Shown here: piece after piece, positions 1 through 12,915 of the stretch
How the letters are laid out: each line of letters starts with the position of its first letter
How positions within the stretch are numbered: position 1 is the stretch's first letter
NCBI GenBank assembly: GCA_036785705.1
Contig: JAWUZG010000014.1
Location: forward strand, 186,001-250,000
Source of the DNA: Acanthornis magna
Taxonomy: Eukaryota; Chordata; Aves; Passeriformes; Acanthizidae
Length of the DNA stretch: 64,000 nucleotides
Direction: 5' to 3'
Notes under the pieces: generated by a model
What the model saw: only the letters and a program-made list of their open reading frames with translations
Database searches by the model: none
What the model was told of the DNA's origin: nothing
Translations under genes and position numbers: made by a program

Positions 1-174
1 ACCCTATACCCTGTTTTATATGTAAAGATTATTCCCAACAAGTGTGGGTTTTGTGTCACTGTAGAAAGTGTCACAGGCGGTGGTATTGCATATCACATCA
101 CCGCTGTGCCCACTGCCCACAGTGTGATCCTTTGTGCTATTCTTATGGTAACTGCATCATTTTAAAATTTTTGT
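1..174 (+). other. ERV sequence upstream of env (window edge)
   Basis: Short stretch before the env start at 175. It belongs to the same provirus, whose 5' part lies outside the window. I cannot assign a coding frame to it; it may be the end of pol or the env leader region. Confidence 0.4.
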
Positions 175-1641
175 ATGGACAAGGATATGGCTGGCTCCCA
201 AATTGGTACTTTTGAGACCCAGATCCGCCTTGTCAGTTTGGTCCTCCTAGTAGGACTCCTTCTCAACGAAGGAGAGGTGGCTGCGATGCCACCCCTTCCA
301 GAACGCAATGTTTGGCTTACGCTGGCTGAAGCTTTAAACGAATCCACGCTGTGCCTTTCCATGACCTCCCCTGGTGACCCTTTCCAAACCTGTCTGGTGG
401 CCATACCTCTAGTGAAAAGTGAATGGGATGCTTTGTACAATTTAACAGTCAGGAGAGAGTGCACTGCTATAGGTCGAATTGAGCCAATCTGGTGGTGCCG
501 AGAAACTTGGCGCAAAAAAGCTGGTGAACCAGCCGCATGGTACTTCTCTGACAACACAGGATTAGGAGTAAAGAAGGCTCTTAATTTTCCCCCCCTCTCT
601 ATGCCACCCCAAGAATTAGATATTTTTGGATCCATGCAATCTTTTGTGTGTTTCTATCTAAATTATACTGCCAGAAATCCTGACAAAAAATTTGGCCTTG
701 ACATTTCAGGAACAGGAATTTACACCAATGCCTCTGCCTGGTGCAATCATACTTTGCCCCAACCAATTACTCCCAGAAGCATTGCTATTGGGTTGTTAGA
801 CAATATCTTTTTAATATGTGGAAACACAGCTTGGAAGGGAATACCAGGAAAAGCTGTAGGAGGTCCTTGCACTTTCCAGCGACTAACCATGTTTCACTCT
901 TTCCAATCTTTTCAAGGAAGCTTACCACCTTTGTACAAGCGCACAAAACGCAGCACTCACACATACAGTCAGGATTGTGATGGCAATGTGGAATCTTGGA
1001 ACCTAGGAGCCCGAGTGTTTGCTGCTATCATCCCATCTATTGGAACGGCACATGCACTGAAAACACTGAATAACCTTGGCTGCTAGCTTGCAAAACCAAC
1101 TAATGCTACTGGCTCTGCTTTAACAGGCTTACTAACTGATGCTGATAGCGTAAGACATGCTACACTGCAAAATAGAGCTGCAATTGATTTCTTGCTTTTA
1201 GCACACGGGCACGGTTGTGATGATTTTGAAGACTTATGCTGCATGAACCTGTCTGACCTCTCTTTGTCTATCCATGCTAACATACAGGCCCTTCGAGAGA
1301 GTGTCACCAAACTGAGAGTTGTAGGTGACAACGACTGCCTTGGAAACCTGCTTGGAGGATGGGGACTGACTGGCTGGCTCAAGCACTTAGCTAAAACAGG
1401 AATTTATGCTTTAGCCGTTTTGTTGCTTATGATGCTTTGTTTGCCATGTGTTTTGCAATGCGTTCAGAAACTAATTGACAAGTCAGCAAAGAAAATCTTG
1501 CTTGTGGAAAAAAAAGGGGGAGATGTGGAGTTCCAGCTAGAAAGCAGAAGTGAGAGCACTGCTAAACTCATGTCAGAAGTGAACGCAGAAACACTGCAAG
1601 GTCGCAAACCATGGCAAGCGGTGCGGCCTACCACAAAATAG
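175..1641 (+). pseudogene. env: Alpharetrovirus-like ERV envelope (env), one in-frame stop
   Basis: Envelope glycoprotein of an endogenous retrovirus: a surface subunit followed by a membrane-anchored transmembrane subunit. A single frame runs from the ATG at 175 to a TAG at 1639-1641 and is broken only by a TAG at 1084-1086. Visible marks are an N-terminal hydrophobic leader, several N-x-S/T glycosylation sites, a basic furin-type site R-T-K-R at 940-951, a CX6CC disulfide motif at 1216-1242 in the transmembrane subunit, and a hydrophobic anchor at about 1387-1466. The CX6CC pattern is known from alpha-, gamma- and delta-type envelopes; the surrounding ectodomain resembles avian alpharetroviruses. 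The tail runs into the LTR. As found it would stop just after the cleavage site and give a soluble surface-subunit-like product. A relative is seen at 40,290-40,935. Confidence 0.85.
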
Positions 1642-1884
1642 AGAGCATAAGAGAAAAGCATGTTAGGTATGTACCTGTACTGGTTAGTGCTAGCTTCTAG
1701 CTCTGCGATGTTATGAAAAACATAGATAAGGTTGTTATAGTGATCACTGCTTATATAAGAATCTGTTTTTAGCTACTGCTGAAAAGGTATAAATACGCAG
1801 CTCTGTATCAATAAAATCAGCTTTTTCCATCCAATGCAATCTGTCCCGTCTGTTCCATTGCCAACCACCACACGTCACGCGGCA
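1524..1884 (+). repeat. 3' LTR of the first ERV
   Basis: A purine run of A8G5 followed by AGA ends at 1523 and acts as the likely polypurine tract. The LTR then begins TGTGG at 1524 and ends at GGCA near 1884. Inside are TATAAAT at 1788-1794 and AATAAA at 1810-1815, so the R region is very short. The first 118 bp also code for the env tail. Right of 1884 the sequence matches the start of segmental copy 2 (GTCAC-GAGTG), which marks the insertion edge. The 5' LTR is outside the window. Confidence 0.7.
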
Positions 1885-1889
1885 GTCAC

Positions 1890-3264
1890 CGAGTGCTTTG
1901 CGTCTGTAAAATCCTCCAAAAATCAAGAGTGATCCCAAAAAAAGCCTCTCAGGAGTTCCCCTTTTCCAGTCTCCTGTCTTTGGGGTGCTGGGGTTTCCCC
2001 TTCTCAAACCTGCTGGGGCTCCTGTGGGTCCTGGGGATCCCCCTGCTCCAGAGTCCTGCTTAGGGATGCCGTGGGGTTTCGGTGGTGCCAGGGGTCCCTT
2101 CTTCCATGATGGTGCTTTGGCTCCCAGGGTCCTCCTCTCCAGGCTCCCCCCCACTCCAGGCACTTGGGGCTTCCCCCTCTCTCCGCCGCCCCTTTCAGCA
2201 TCAGTGTCCTGGCCCTGCCTCATCTCCAGGCTCCCCCACCCCTCTAGGCTGCCGGGGGTCCCCCAGCTCCGCTATTGCCCCTCTCTGCTTTCTCCACTCC
2301 AGGAGTCCTGTGTTTTACACCCCAGCTCTCCCGGGGATCCCCAAAACCAATGTCCTGTCCCACCAATACCGGGGAATTCCCACATGGATCCCCTCGAGTA
2401 TTCCCCCAAAGTCCATTTCAGACTCAGCTTTGGAGTCCTGCAAGATCCAAACATCCCCTCTGGCCCAGAAAATCCTCACCAGGGACATGCAAAGATATCT
2501 GGGGTTCAATTCCAGAAACTGCGAGTTCCAAATACCCCTCCAAAAGAAAAAACCCTCCCGGAGACCCCCTGATAGATTTGGGGTGAGCTCCCCCTCCCTG
2601 GTCACCTGTGGAAGGTGGGGAGGCAATGATCCTGGAGCCAGGGGTGCTGCAGACACAGTGGGTGGTGAAACCTCATGGTTCTCCTGCTCCTCCTTTTTCT
2701 GCTGCTTCTCCTCTCTCTCTCCTCTTCCTCCTGCTCCTCCTCTGCTCTCACCTCACACCCCCCTTCCCCACCCTCCTCTGCCCCATGGCTGCCACAGCAC
2801 AGGCTGCTGGGTGGGGCGAACCCCCCGATCAGCCCCAGGGATGGACAGGGGGCTTCGGGACCCCCCCAGTGCAGATCCACCTCCCCCAGAACCCCAAGGA
2901 ATTGCCCCAGGGATTGAGTGCTGGGGAACAGGGCTCGACCCCCATGGAACTGCCCTTATTCCGTCCAAACCCCACCTTTCCCTCCCCTCTCCTCCCCTTT
3001 TCCATCCTTCTCCCAATCCACAGACCACTACCAACTCAATTTCAGTCTCCCATCCCCCTCCCACTCTCTTTGGGCGTCCCACACCCCTCTTCCACTGCTC
3101 TTTTGTCCCTTTCACCATCGTCCCCTCAATCCCCAACCCCCCTCTCCCATGATTGCTTTTGGGGCTTCCAGGCCCCTCCTGCCCACTTTGGGGGTCCCAA
3201 TCCCCATTTCGCTCACTTTGGGGTCCCAGTCCCCACCCCCCTTCTCACCGCACCCCCCACTCAC
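1890..3264 (-). other. GC-rich zinc-finger upstream / MHC intron-like sequence
   Basis: No convincing exon. The start matches the sequence just upstream of the intact zinc-finger gene at 21,960, so it was probably the 5' region of a zinc-finger gene lying left of the window. Nearer 3,260 it is the start of the intron that follows the MHC leader exon. The stretch at 2,410-2,760 has a paralogue at 10,415-10,760, so the sequence is internally repetitive. Long open frames here are proline- and serine-rich composition artefacts. Confidence 0.5.
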
Positions 3265-3335
3265 CCCGCGGCCGGGGGCACTCCCAGCACCACCAGTGCC
3301 ACCAGTACGGCCCCAGCTGCCCCCACACAGCCCAT
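3265..3335 (-). CDS. Orphan MHC class II beta leader exon (exon 1), copy 1
   Basis: On the minus strand an ATG at 3335 opens 23 codons that read M-G-C-V-G-A-A-G-A-V-L-V-A-L-V-V-L-G, then V-P-P-A-A. The exon ends in phase 2 at a canonical donor (GG|GTGAGT, GT at 3264-3263). A short, hydrophobic, alanine/valine/leucine-rich leader ending in PPAA(G), followed by a phase-2 donor, fits the signal-peptide exon of passerine MHC class II beta genes. The protein would present peptides at the surface of antigen-presenting cells. No beta-1 or beta-2 exon follows on this strand; zinc-finger-type sequence comes next. The exon is therefore probably a gene fragment. Identification rests on pattern and on the nearby beta-1 remnant at 20 kb. 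Confidence 0.6.
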
Positions 3336-4094
3336 GCCCAGCGCCGGGCAGGTGCCCAGAGCCCCAAAGCAGCCGCGCTCTGCCCTGGGGGGGTCCCCAA
3401 AGCGGCCCCGCCCCGCGCGGCACTGCGAGCACCAGGCCGGAGCAGTGCGGAGCGCGGACGGGCGGCATCAGCCGTGCCCGGGCAGGGCCGGGCCCCGCGG
3501 GGCTCCGCCTGCACTCAGCCCCGCCAGGACAGCGCCCAGCGGGGGGGCCCGGCCTGCCCGCCCCACACCTCCCCCTCCCCAAATTCCGCTCCCGGGGGGC
3601 GCTGGGGAGGAGGGGGGCGCAGGTGGGGCCCGAGGTGCCGCAGCCATGTGTCCCCCGCTGCCAGTGCCACCCCCAGAAGGTTTAGGGGTACGCCAAAACT
3701 CCCTCACAGGTGGCGGAAACCCAGCAAGCCCCAAAGGAGTGGGGATCCCCCACCTTCCTCACCCCCAACCTTCGGCTGCCTCATCCCAGGCCTCAGCCCA
3801 CCCATCCCCCTCCCCCACACTTCATCCCACACCCCAATCCACATCCCACCCTGCCCGGGTCCCATCCCACCCCATCCCACTTCTCCCACCAGCCGCCACT
3901 GGGACCCCCCAAAAACCCGCGTGCCGGGGACTCCCCAATATCCCCCCAGGGGCATTTGCGACTCACATTTGGAGTCCTGCAAGATCCAAAAGTCCGCCCC
4001 CTCCCTCCCTAAAAAAAATTCAAACAAACAAGCCCTCCTAGGATCAACCAAAGATATTTGGGGCTCGGTTCTGGAGCCCTACAAGGTCCAAAAA
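3336..4094 (-). promoter_or_regulatory. 5' flank of MHC leader exon, uninterrupted by provirus
   Basis: CpG-rich flank upstream of the leader exon. It keeps the intact sequence GGCGGCATCAGCC around 3464-3476, which is exactly where the copy 2 provirus sits. It is therefore the empty-site allele or paralogue. The segment 3,466-4,094 is repeated at 9,919-10,540 on the far side of the provirus. I could not find a clear S-X-Y promoter module of MHC class II genes. Confidence 0.45.
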
Positions 4095-4597
4095 TGAGAA
4101 ATGGGTAGTCAATAGGTAACTCAAGTTAACTACTGAGGGACAGAATATGTAAATTCTAAAACCTAGGAAAACAGAATTCCCTTAATCTTCTCAAGATAAG
4201 AGGGACAAGAATCTGTTTGAGGCCAGCACAGAAACCACTCAATCATCCCACCAAGGACTGCACATGCTCCAGAGAGAAAGGTGGAAAGTGCATTGTGATG
4301 AAGACTACCAGATCTTCATCATGAGAAGACCCCCAAAGATCACCGGGACACACAGCACATGCGTGGCACACATGCTAATGATATTAATGATTTCCGAGAA
4401 ATGATTTGTATAACCACTCCTATCCCAGGGAATGTGATGAACATTCATGAATGTTACCCATAACATGGTATGCTGGAAGTGCCGGGGTGTGTGTGTTTGG
4501 AGGAGCGATCCCCCACACGCGGCACACCGAATAAAGCAAATACCCACTGCTCTGACTTTGTCTCTGAAGTGTCTCTGGGCCTGCTTGGGGAGAATCA
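4095..4597 (+). repeat. 5' LTR of provirus copy 1
   Basis: Starts TGAGAAATGGG and ends GAGAATCA. It has an AATAAA signal near 4530. Compared with the three other LTRs of this family in the window (9,417, 23,523 and 27,643) it is the most diverged, for example AATGGGTAGTCAAT against AACGGGTAGTCCAT. That fits a separate history from its own 3' LTR. Confidence 0.85.
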
Positions 4598-4600
4598 AAT

Positions 4601-4618
4601 TGGCACCTCCAGATGGGA
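4601..4618 (+). other. Putative primer-binding site
   Basis: TGGCACCTCCAGATGGGA begins three bases after the 5' LTR, the expected place for an 18-nt tRNA primer-binding site. I cannot name the matching tRNA with confidence. Copy 2 lacks this site entirely. Confidence 0.5.
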
Positions 4619-7600
4619 GCCTAACTCTGCTCGGCTGCCAGATCCAGGGGTAAGCAGACCTCCCAGTTGCGACCCTGAATTTTCAGGGGGAGCTCAGCTG
4701 TCCTTTGGCTCACGGCGGGGGCAGACCAAGGACCATCTGCACCAAATTAAGGTATTTGCTATTTAAAAAAAAAAATACCTGCAGGTCTGGGGTACAAGTC
4801 CCTGAGGGTGGGTCGAGACTGGGTCTCCCAAAATTAGTCCCGAGCAAGGGTTGAATCCCCCAGGGGTTGGACCCCACTGTCAGGTAAGGTACCTTTAATG
4901 GGTTGGACCCCAGGGTTAGATGCTGTAGTGCACCATTGCACTGCTACTTTTGTGTTGTCTGTCCTTATGTTGTTACTGTGTGAGTGAGAACGAATGAGAT
5001 GTGTTCTGAACCAAAGTGAATGCGGAGCTCTACCTGCGGTTCTGTTATCTGGCGGCAGAAACGGCCAGGGAAAAGCAAAGTGATTGGCAAAGCGTGAATG
5101 AGTGTAAAACATATATAAACCATTGGTTTGGAGTATCTGGTGGGGGCAGACTGTATTATTGAAGGAGAAAGGTTTTAGCTATTAAATTGAGAACATCCAG
5201 ACCCCCAACACCTCTCTAATATAGCTCCATTTGATTTCCCTTTTTAAATCCTGTGTTTAGTGTGTGGAAACAGTTGTCAGGCTTGAACTTGGAGTAGTTG
5301 TATTAATTGTGAGAGGAAGTGACTCGAAGGAGTGTGTGGTGTCCAAGCTGCTGGAGGAGAGAGTTTGATATCAGACTAGAAAAGAACTTGTGAAGAATGA
5401 AGGTGTAGATAATGTTAAGAGTAGCGTGGCTTTGTGGACGGGCAAGAAAATAAAGAGAAAACTGGCAAAGAGTGCCGTGGCCTTGTGGACCTGCGGGAAA
5501 GTTTGTGTGTAAGAAAGAAGTGAGAAACGTAACTTTGTAGAAAAGAGTGGGAGGAGACGAGCAGAAAGGTTTGCCTTGAAGAAGAGAGAGAGAACAGACA
5601 GACAAAGGATGGGATCATCAGAAAGCAAGAAAATAACCCAGAAAAGTCTGTTGGGATGTGTGATCTTAGACTTAAAGTCTCCTGCTTGGGTTAAAATGCA
5701 ATTGCTAGGTATTTTGGAGATAAAGTCTCCTGCCTAAGTTACTGGGAATGGTTTTTTTTTTTGAGCAAAGTTTGTTCAAGTGCTTCTGAGTTTTTTTCTT
5801 TGAATGTGTGTGTCCTCGTGTGTGTAGTTAGTTTGTGTAAGCGCCGGCAGATAAAATCAATGCGGGGACGCCTGTAAACTAAGAATAATTTGCTACAAAA
5901 GTGTTAAAACATAACTTTTAGATGTTTGATTGAGTATTGTTTTGGATCTTTCTTGTGTGTGCTTGCTTGACCAAGGCATTTCAGGCATTTCAGGCAGAGA
6001 AGTTGCCTTAGAAATGCAAATTGACACTGCTGAAGGGAAGGTGTGTGAATGATATCTCTCCCTCAAAATCAAGCTCTGCCTAATTGCAGAGAAGGGTGAC
6101 AAAACTGGTTCTGTTGCAAAATAAAACTAGCTAAGGGAAAATATACCAATTTCCAAAAGGAGGGGTGAAAGAAGCAAAACCACATCCTTCTCCCCACTCT
6201 AGCTTGTGTTATCATTGTGCAAGTTTTAATACCATTAACACCTTTGAATGCTCAAGTGTATGCAGATGTAAGACAAGGAACCACTCAAGCCACAGAAGCA
6301 AGAAGAACCACTGACTGCCCTTGCAACTGAGATCTGTAAAACAATTAATCCGTTAACACAAAAATGTTTTTTTGTATTTCCAAAACACTATTACCAACAG
6401 TGCTGTTCCTAGATCAGTCAGCTATCCTAACAGAACCTTGTAATGATTGTAACAAGGACGGCTTTGGATGCAAAAGGGTGAGTAAGCAAAAAAGGAGGGA
6501 AGGTGGCACCCTTTAACACATGCACATAAAACAATGGCTAAATCGGACAAAAAAATTAATTATCTTTAAAATTAAAGGTTTCAAAAGGATAGCTGGCTAT
6601 TCTATCAAAGTGCTAAGACCAAGTAAGTTCTATTGGTGATTGTCACATTTCTAACTGTTGTTGTTATGTGCATATTTGTTTGTCTAGCGTTTAGGAATGC
6701 TAAGCCCCACAGAAGGGAGATACTGACTAGAAATCATAAACCAATCTGCTGAGCTTTGGGCTCTGCAACAGAAAGACACTTTAAAATTTAAGATAGCAGT
6801 TACCATTCATATGAATTCCAGTATGCTTTCTTCTTTCTGCTCTGTCTGCTAGAAATCCCACCAAAGGTGTGGGGAAGGTACCCTGCTAAGTGTTGTTTCC
6901 CCATGCTTTGGGGAATTTGGCAGTTGCTTTTGGAGAATGCAGTAGCCTGTTGCTTATTTTTCTAAGTTGCTAGATCCAGTAGCCAAAAGCAACTCACTGT
7001 CTCAAGATGTCTCAGAATGTAGCCAGAGGCTAGCTGCATTGTCCGCAATGGCTACAATGGCCCTGCAGCCACAGCCTTGATAGTAACTGAGGCCCCAGGG
7101 TTAATGATAAAAAGATATCTAATTGTTAAAGTTTCACACTAAGTAGGAGCTTTGTTGACTGAAAAAAAAAAAAAAAAAAAAAAGTCCAGGTGGATAACCA
7201 GTGCTCGGTTATTACAGTATGATGAATCTGGTTTAGTAGAACAAGAGAATTTAGAATTAAGAAATAAGGGGAGTTTTGACCCAGCCTCCTGTTTAAGGGG
7301 CCAGGGAGAGTGGGGGCTGGGCAGAAACCCATGACAGCATTCAGCTGATAGATCTCCAAAGCCAGGCTAAGGAAGATTTTGCAGGGCACTACCTGGCCTG
7401 GGGGATAGAATGTGTTTGTTAGTGAGTCTTCAAGAGTGATAGAAGAAAAACAATTTGAAAAATACAGTATCATTAATGAGAAAAAAGTAAAAAGAAGGGG
7501 GAGGTTGCCACCCACATAGTCAGCTCAAACAGCAGAGCTGTATGTGCTCCTAAGAGCCTGAAAACTATATCGGGGCAGGACAATGATCATGTCCAAAATA

Positions 7601-7742
7601 TTAAGGCCACAGGGAAAACAAAAATGCCCACTTTTTAAGTCCCTTAAAGTTTATAGGATGTTAAAATTCCAAAGAAATCAAAACAAGCTTCCCCAGTGGT
7701 TATTAAACTGCTGGAAGGGGCACAGCCAGTGTCAGTGAAGTT
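4619..7742 (+). other. Proviral leader and decayed gag/pol region
   Basis: Internal proviral sequence with no long open frame. It contains the possible gag start at 5,609, an A-rich middle and a 20-plus-base A run at about 7,160-7,182. The part from 5,778 on is matched at 24,023 onward in copy 2. The 4,598-5,777 part is missing there. Confidence 0.6.
5609..5737 (+). pseudogene. gag: Possible gag start vestige
   Basis: An ATG at 5609 opens 42 codons beginning M-G-S-S-E-S-K-K before a TAA. An N-terminal glycine after methionine is the usual myristoylation signal of retroviral matrix proteins, and the position about 1 kb after the LTR fits gag. There is no further recognisable gag domain downstream. 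The call is positional and weak. Confidence 0.35.
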
Positions 7743-9062
7743 TTAAACGTAAAAGATGCTTTCTTTTGTCTGCCATTAGCTAAAAGCAGTCAGGAAATTT
7801 TTAAAAACCCCAAAACAGGGAGAAAAAGCCAATTTACATGGACTGTATTGCCACAAGGATCCAAAAATAGCCCCACGATGTTTAGAGATCAAGGAGTTAA
7901 AAAAACTAGAAGACTGGACACCACCACTTGAAGAAAGTACACTTCTGCAGTATGTTGATGACCTACCCGTGAAGACTGTAAGTCTTTTAAATTTTCTGGG
8001 ACTAAGTCAATATAAAGTCTCTCCTAAAAAGTTCAGTTAGCCCTCCAGTGAGTTCCATTTCTGGGATATGAACTAGCAGGGGAGAGAGAGAGCCTTGGGA
8101 GACAGTAAGAAGGAGGCAGTTTGTCACTAAACCTTTTCTGTTGTTCTCACATGAGAAGCAAAGACTGACACTGGGACTTTTGGCACAGAAGCTGGGACCC
8201 TACAAAAGGCCAGTGGCTTATTTCTCCAAGCAATTGGATGTGGTCAGCCGAAGATGGCCTGCCTGCCTGCGTGCAGTGGCAGCTGTGCTCATACAGTGTC
8301 AGCAGTGCTCATGCAGAAAGGAAATCACTGGTTAGCCCCATCTTGCTTTCTCAAATATCAAGCTGTCCTAGCAGAATCGGAGGATGTGAGTATCCAAATA
8401 AGCAACATCTTAATCCAGCAGCTTACCTCCAGGGCAGAGTTACTGAGGAGCCTGTACAGCATGACTGCGTTGACTCCAGCTAAAGGACTCTCTGCTGGAA
8501 AATGTGAAAAACTGGTACACTGATGGAAGCAGTTATGTCAAAAATGGTAAGCGCCTTGCTGGGTATGCAATTACAACCACAGATGCTGTCATTGAGGCAA
8601 AACCGTTACCTGTGGGGACATCTGCTCAAAAGGCTGAGATAATAGCCCTAACTCGAGCCCTGGCATCAGCCGAAGGAAAGCCTGTCAACATTTGGACTGA
8701 TTCAAGGCATGTTTTTGGGTGGTACATGCTCACGGAGCTATTTGGAAAGAGAGGGGTTTATTAAACTCACAGAAGAAAGAAATCAGCAAGCTACTGAAAT
8801 CTTACAGTTGCTGGAAGCAGTGCTAAAACCTTCAAAAGTGGCTATAATGCACTGTAAAAAGCACTCCCAGGGTAACACCATCCCTGAACTGGGAAATGCT
8901 ATGGCAGACAAAACAGCAAAGGCAGTGGCTGGTGGGGTTCAAATTCAAGCCCTAGCTTTAATCCCTTCTAGCATCCTTATAGGTAAGAAACCCCCACCAT
9001 ACAACACTAATGATTTAAATTACAAACAAGAAGAGAAGGGACAAGTAAGAACAGATAGATAG
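7743..9062 (+). pseudogene. pol: pol remnant: reverse transcriptase and RNase H
   Basis: Broken polymerase frame. RT pieces include [10 protein letters not shown] near 7,749, [17 protein letters not shown] near 7,833 and the catalytic Y-V-D-D at 7,951-7,962, each separated by stops or frameshifts. A connection-domain piece at 8,141-8,335 has RPVAYFSKQLD. The RNase H piece at 8,504-8,764 has YTDGSSY, GTSAQKAEIIALTRAL and NIWTDSRH, with catalytic-type D and E residues. The RNase H end follows in another frame up to 9,062. The motif set is gammaretrovirus-like. At least four breaks make it non-functional. The paralogue at 25,977-27,297 shares most of them. Confidence 0.85.
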
Positions 9063-9179
9063 GCTAGAATAAAATATCTCATAATCATAAAATTATTTAT
9101 CCAAAGTGAACATTGCATTAGATCACCTCAAATGACATTTCTTAAGAGTTTAAAAAGGTATAGGACAAACTTACAGCAC

Positions 9180-9382
9180 GGTTATCCAACTTATCCAGGC
9201 TTAAACAATTGTTTGTAATAGTCATTTGTATTACTGCATTGTTATTTACTGTCTGTATTAGTAGTTATTGTTGTATGATATTATGTACTTGGAATCGCCA
9301 TGGTTATGCTCAATGGCAAAAGTACAAACTTAGAAGTAAGCTAAAGAAAGATACTAACTTTCGCGACATACAAGATTTGTAA
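9180..9382 (+). pseudogene. env: env transmembrane anchor and tail remnant
   Basis: An open frame without ATG ends at TAA 9380-9382. It reads as a hydrophobic span (Q-L-F-V-I-V-I-C-I-T-A-L-L-F-T-V) followed by a cysteine-containing stretch and a charged tail ending T-N-F-R-D-I-Q-D-L. Its place between pol and the polypurine tract fits the C-terminal end of env. Integrase and the rest of env are deleted. This frame is below normal ORF cut-offs. Confidence 0.55.
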
Positions 9383-9398
9383 AGTATTACAAATGACC

Positions 9399-9414
9399 AA
9401 GAAAAAAAGGGGGG
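9399..9414 (+). other. Polypurine tract
   Basis: AAGAAAAAAAGGGGGG lies two bases before the 3' LTR, the expected plus-strand primer position. The same tract is found before the 3' LTR of copy 2 (about 27,625-27,640). Confidence 0.75.
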
Positions 9415-9416
9415 AT

Positions 9417-9918
9417 TGAGAAACGGGTAGTCCATAGGTAACTCAAGTTAACTATTGAGAGACAGAATATGTAAATTCTAAAACCTAGGAAAACAGAATT
9501 CCCTTAATCTTCTCAAGATAAGAGGGACAAGAATCTGTTTGAGGCCATCACAGAAACCACTCAATCATCCCACCAAGGACTGCACACGCTCCAGAGAGAA
9601 AGGTGAAAAGTACATTGTGATGAAGACTACAGAACTTCATCACGAAAAGACCCCCAAAGACCACCAGGGCACACAGCGCATGCATGGCACACATGCTAAT
9701 GATACTAATGATTTCTGAGAAATTATTTGTATAACCACTCCTGTCCCAGGGAATGTGATGAATATTCATGAATGTTACCCATAACATGGTATGCTGGAAG
9801 AGCCGGGGTGTGTATGTTTGGAGGAGCGATCGCCCACACCCAGCGCGCTGAATAAAGCAAATACTCACTTCTCTGACTTTGTCTCTGAAGTGTCTCTGGG
9901 CCTGCTGGGGGCGAATCA
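9417..9918 (+). repeat. 3' LTR of provirus copy 1
   Basis: 502 bp, TGAGAAACGGG to GGCGAATCA, with an AATAAA signal near 9851. It is followed by GCAT and then the MHC flank CAGCCGTGCC. It is nearly identical to the 3' LTR of copy 2. Confidence 0.85.
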
Positions 9919-11968
<2,050 letters not shown>

Positions 11969-12276
11969 AGCCTCCCTCTTTACTAGTGTTTGGGGGGAAT
12001 CTGGGATTCGGAGAAATATTTGGGAGTATTTGGGGGCTTTGGGGGTATTTGGTGTAGTTTTCTCCATTGCTTTGCACTCCTAAATACAAGAGGGATCAAT
12101 CTGTCACCTCAAAACCACTCAGTGCCACAGAAACCTACTCAAACCCAGCCCAAAATTACTGGATTTCACAGCCCCTGAGGGTGGAATGGGGTTGGAAGGG
12201 GATGTGGTGAAGTGGGATGCAGATCAGGAGGGGTGAGATGGGCATGGGGTGGGGCAGGATGGTTGGGATGGTACTA

Positions 12277-12915
12277 TGAATGAATTCACAAGCTGAAATT
12301 TTAGCAACATCATATTGAAGATTTATTGATAGAGCAAAGGCAAAACCAGCTGGACACTTAGCAATTTTGCCAGAGGCGCCATCCATTCATTTTACTGTGA
12401 ACTTAAGTACTTTCTTTAGTTGTTACATATTCATTAAGCCTAGAAGGAAATTTACACTTCACCCAACTCCCCCCCTCCTGATCCTTGACTCCTTCTGCTA
12501 CCGCAGCGCCCGTCTTGGAGTCTCAGACCCTCTGGATTGCCTCAGAACTGAAGGCAGAAATCCTCCCATCTATGTTTCCTCAGTTGCAACTTAATTTGTA
12601 GGTGGCAGTTCCTTTGGGAGGTGTGAGTCAAGATAACAGACTTCCTGGGATGCCTGTGGTTATCTTCTTTGTTTCTTTAACATGTCTTGATCCCTGGCTC
12701 TGTGTTTTATCAACTTAAAACACATTTATTACCATGTATTTATTACTATATTTTCTAACATATTACAACTATTTTGAAGTTACAATTCACCCTAACCTTG
12801 TTTCTACTTAATTATATTTTATCTTAACTCTATTTTTTACACAGTACATTATCACTTGTAAATGTTAAATTCATATATGCGCAAGCCAGCATTTCTCATT
12901 CACTCATTTATCACA
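12277..12915 (-). repeat. Solo-LTR-like element, ERVK type, copy 1
   Basis: On the minus strand it begins TGTGATAAATGAG at 12,915 and ends near GAATTCATTCA at 12,277, with an AATAAA signal close to the end (near 12,325). It is AT-rich in a GC-rich setting. It resembles the avian ERVK-type LTRs I know of, but I found no clear target-site duplication. The copy 2 counterpart is 30,502-31,139. Confidence 0.5.

Larger units (their letters stand above)
4095..9918 (+). mobile_element. Class I (gamma-like) endogenous provirus, copy 1
   Basis: A two-LTR element of about 5.8 kb. Order: 5' LTR, primer-binding site, leader, gag vestige, pol remnants (RT, RNase H), C-terminal env tail, polypurine tract, 3' LTR. 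RT and RNase H remnants are gammaretrovirus-like. Integrase, most of gag and nearly all env are missing or unreadable. The flanks do not match: 5' is GTCCAAAAA, 3' is GCATCAGCC. Segment 3,466-4,094 is duplicated after the element. This points to an ectopic recombination product rather than a simple insertion. It is antisense to the MHC exon. Confidence 0.85.

Noticed and set aside
2082..4097. Long proline/serine-rich open frames on both strands (also 9,928-11,618, 22,400-23,552 and 28,387-29,840)
   Set aside because: High GC removes stop codons; frames overlap on both strands, have no domains and contain the MHC leader exon in another frame.
7951..7962. Active reverse transcriptase based on Y-V-D-D
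   Set aside because: The motif is in a different frame from the neighbouring RT pieces and stops follow on both sides.
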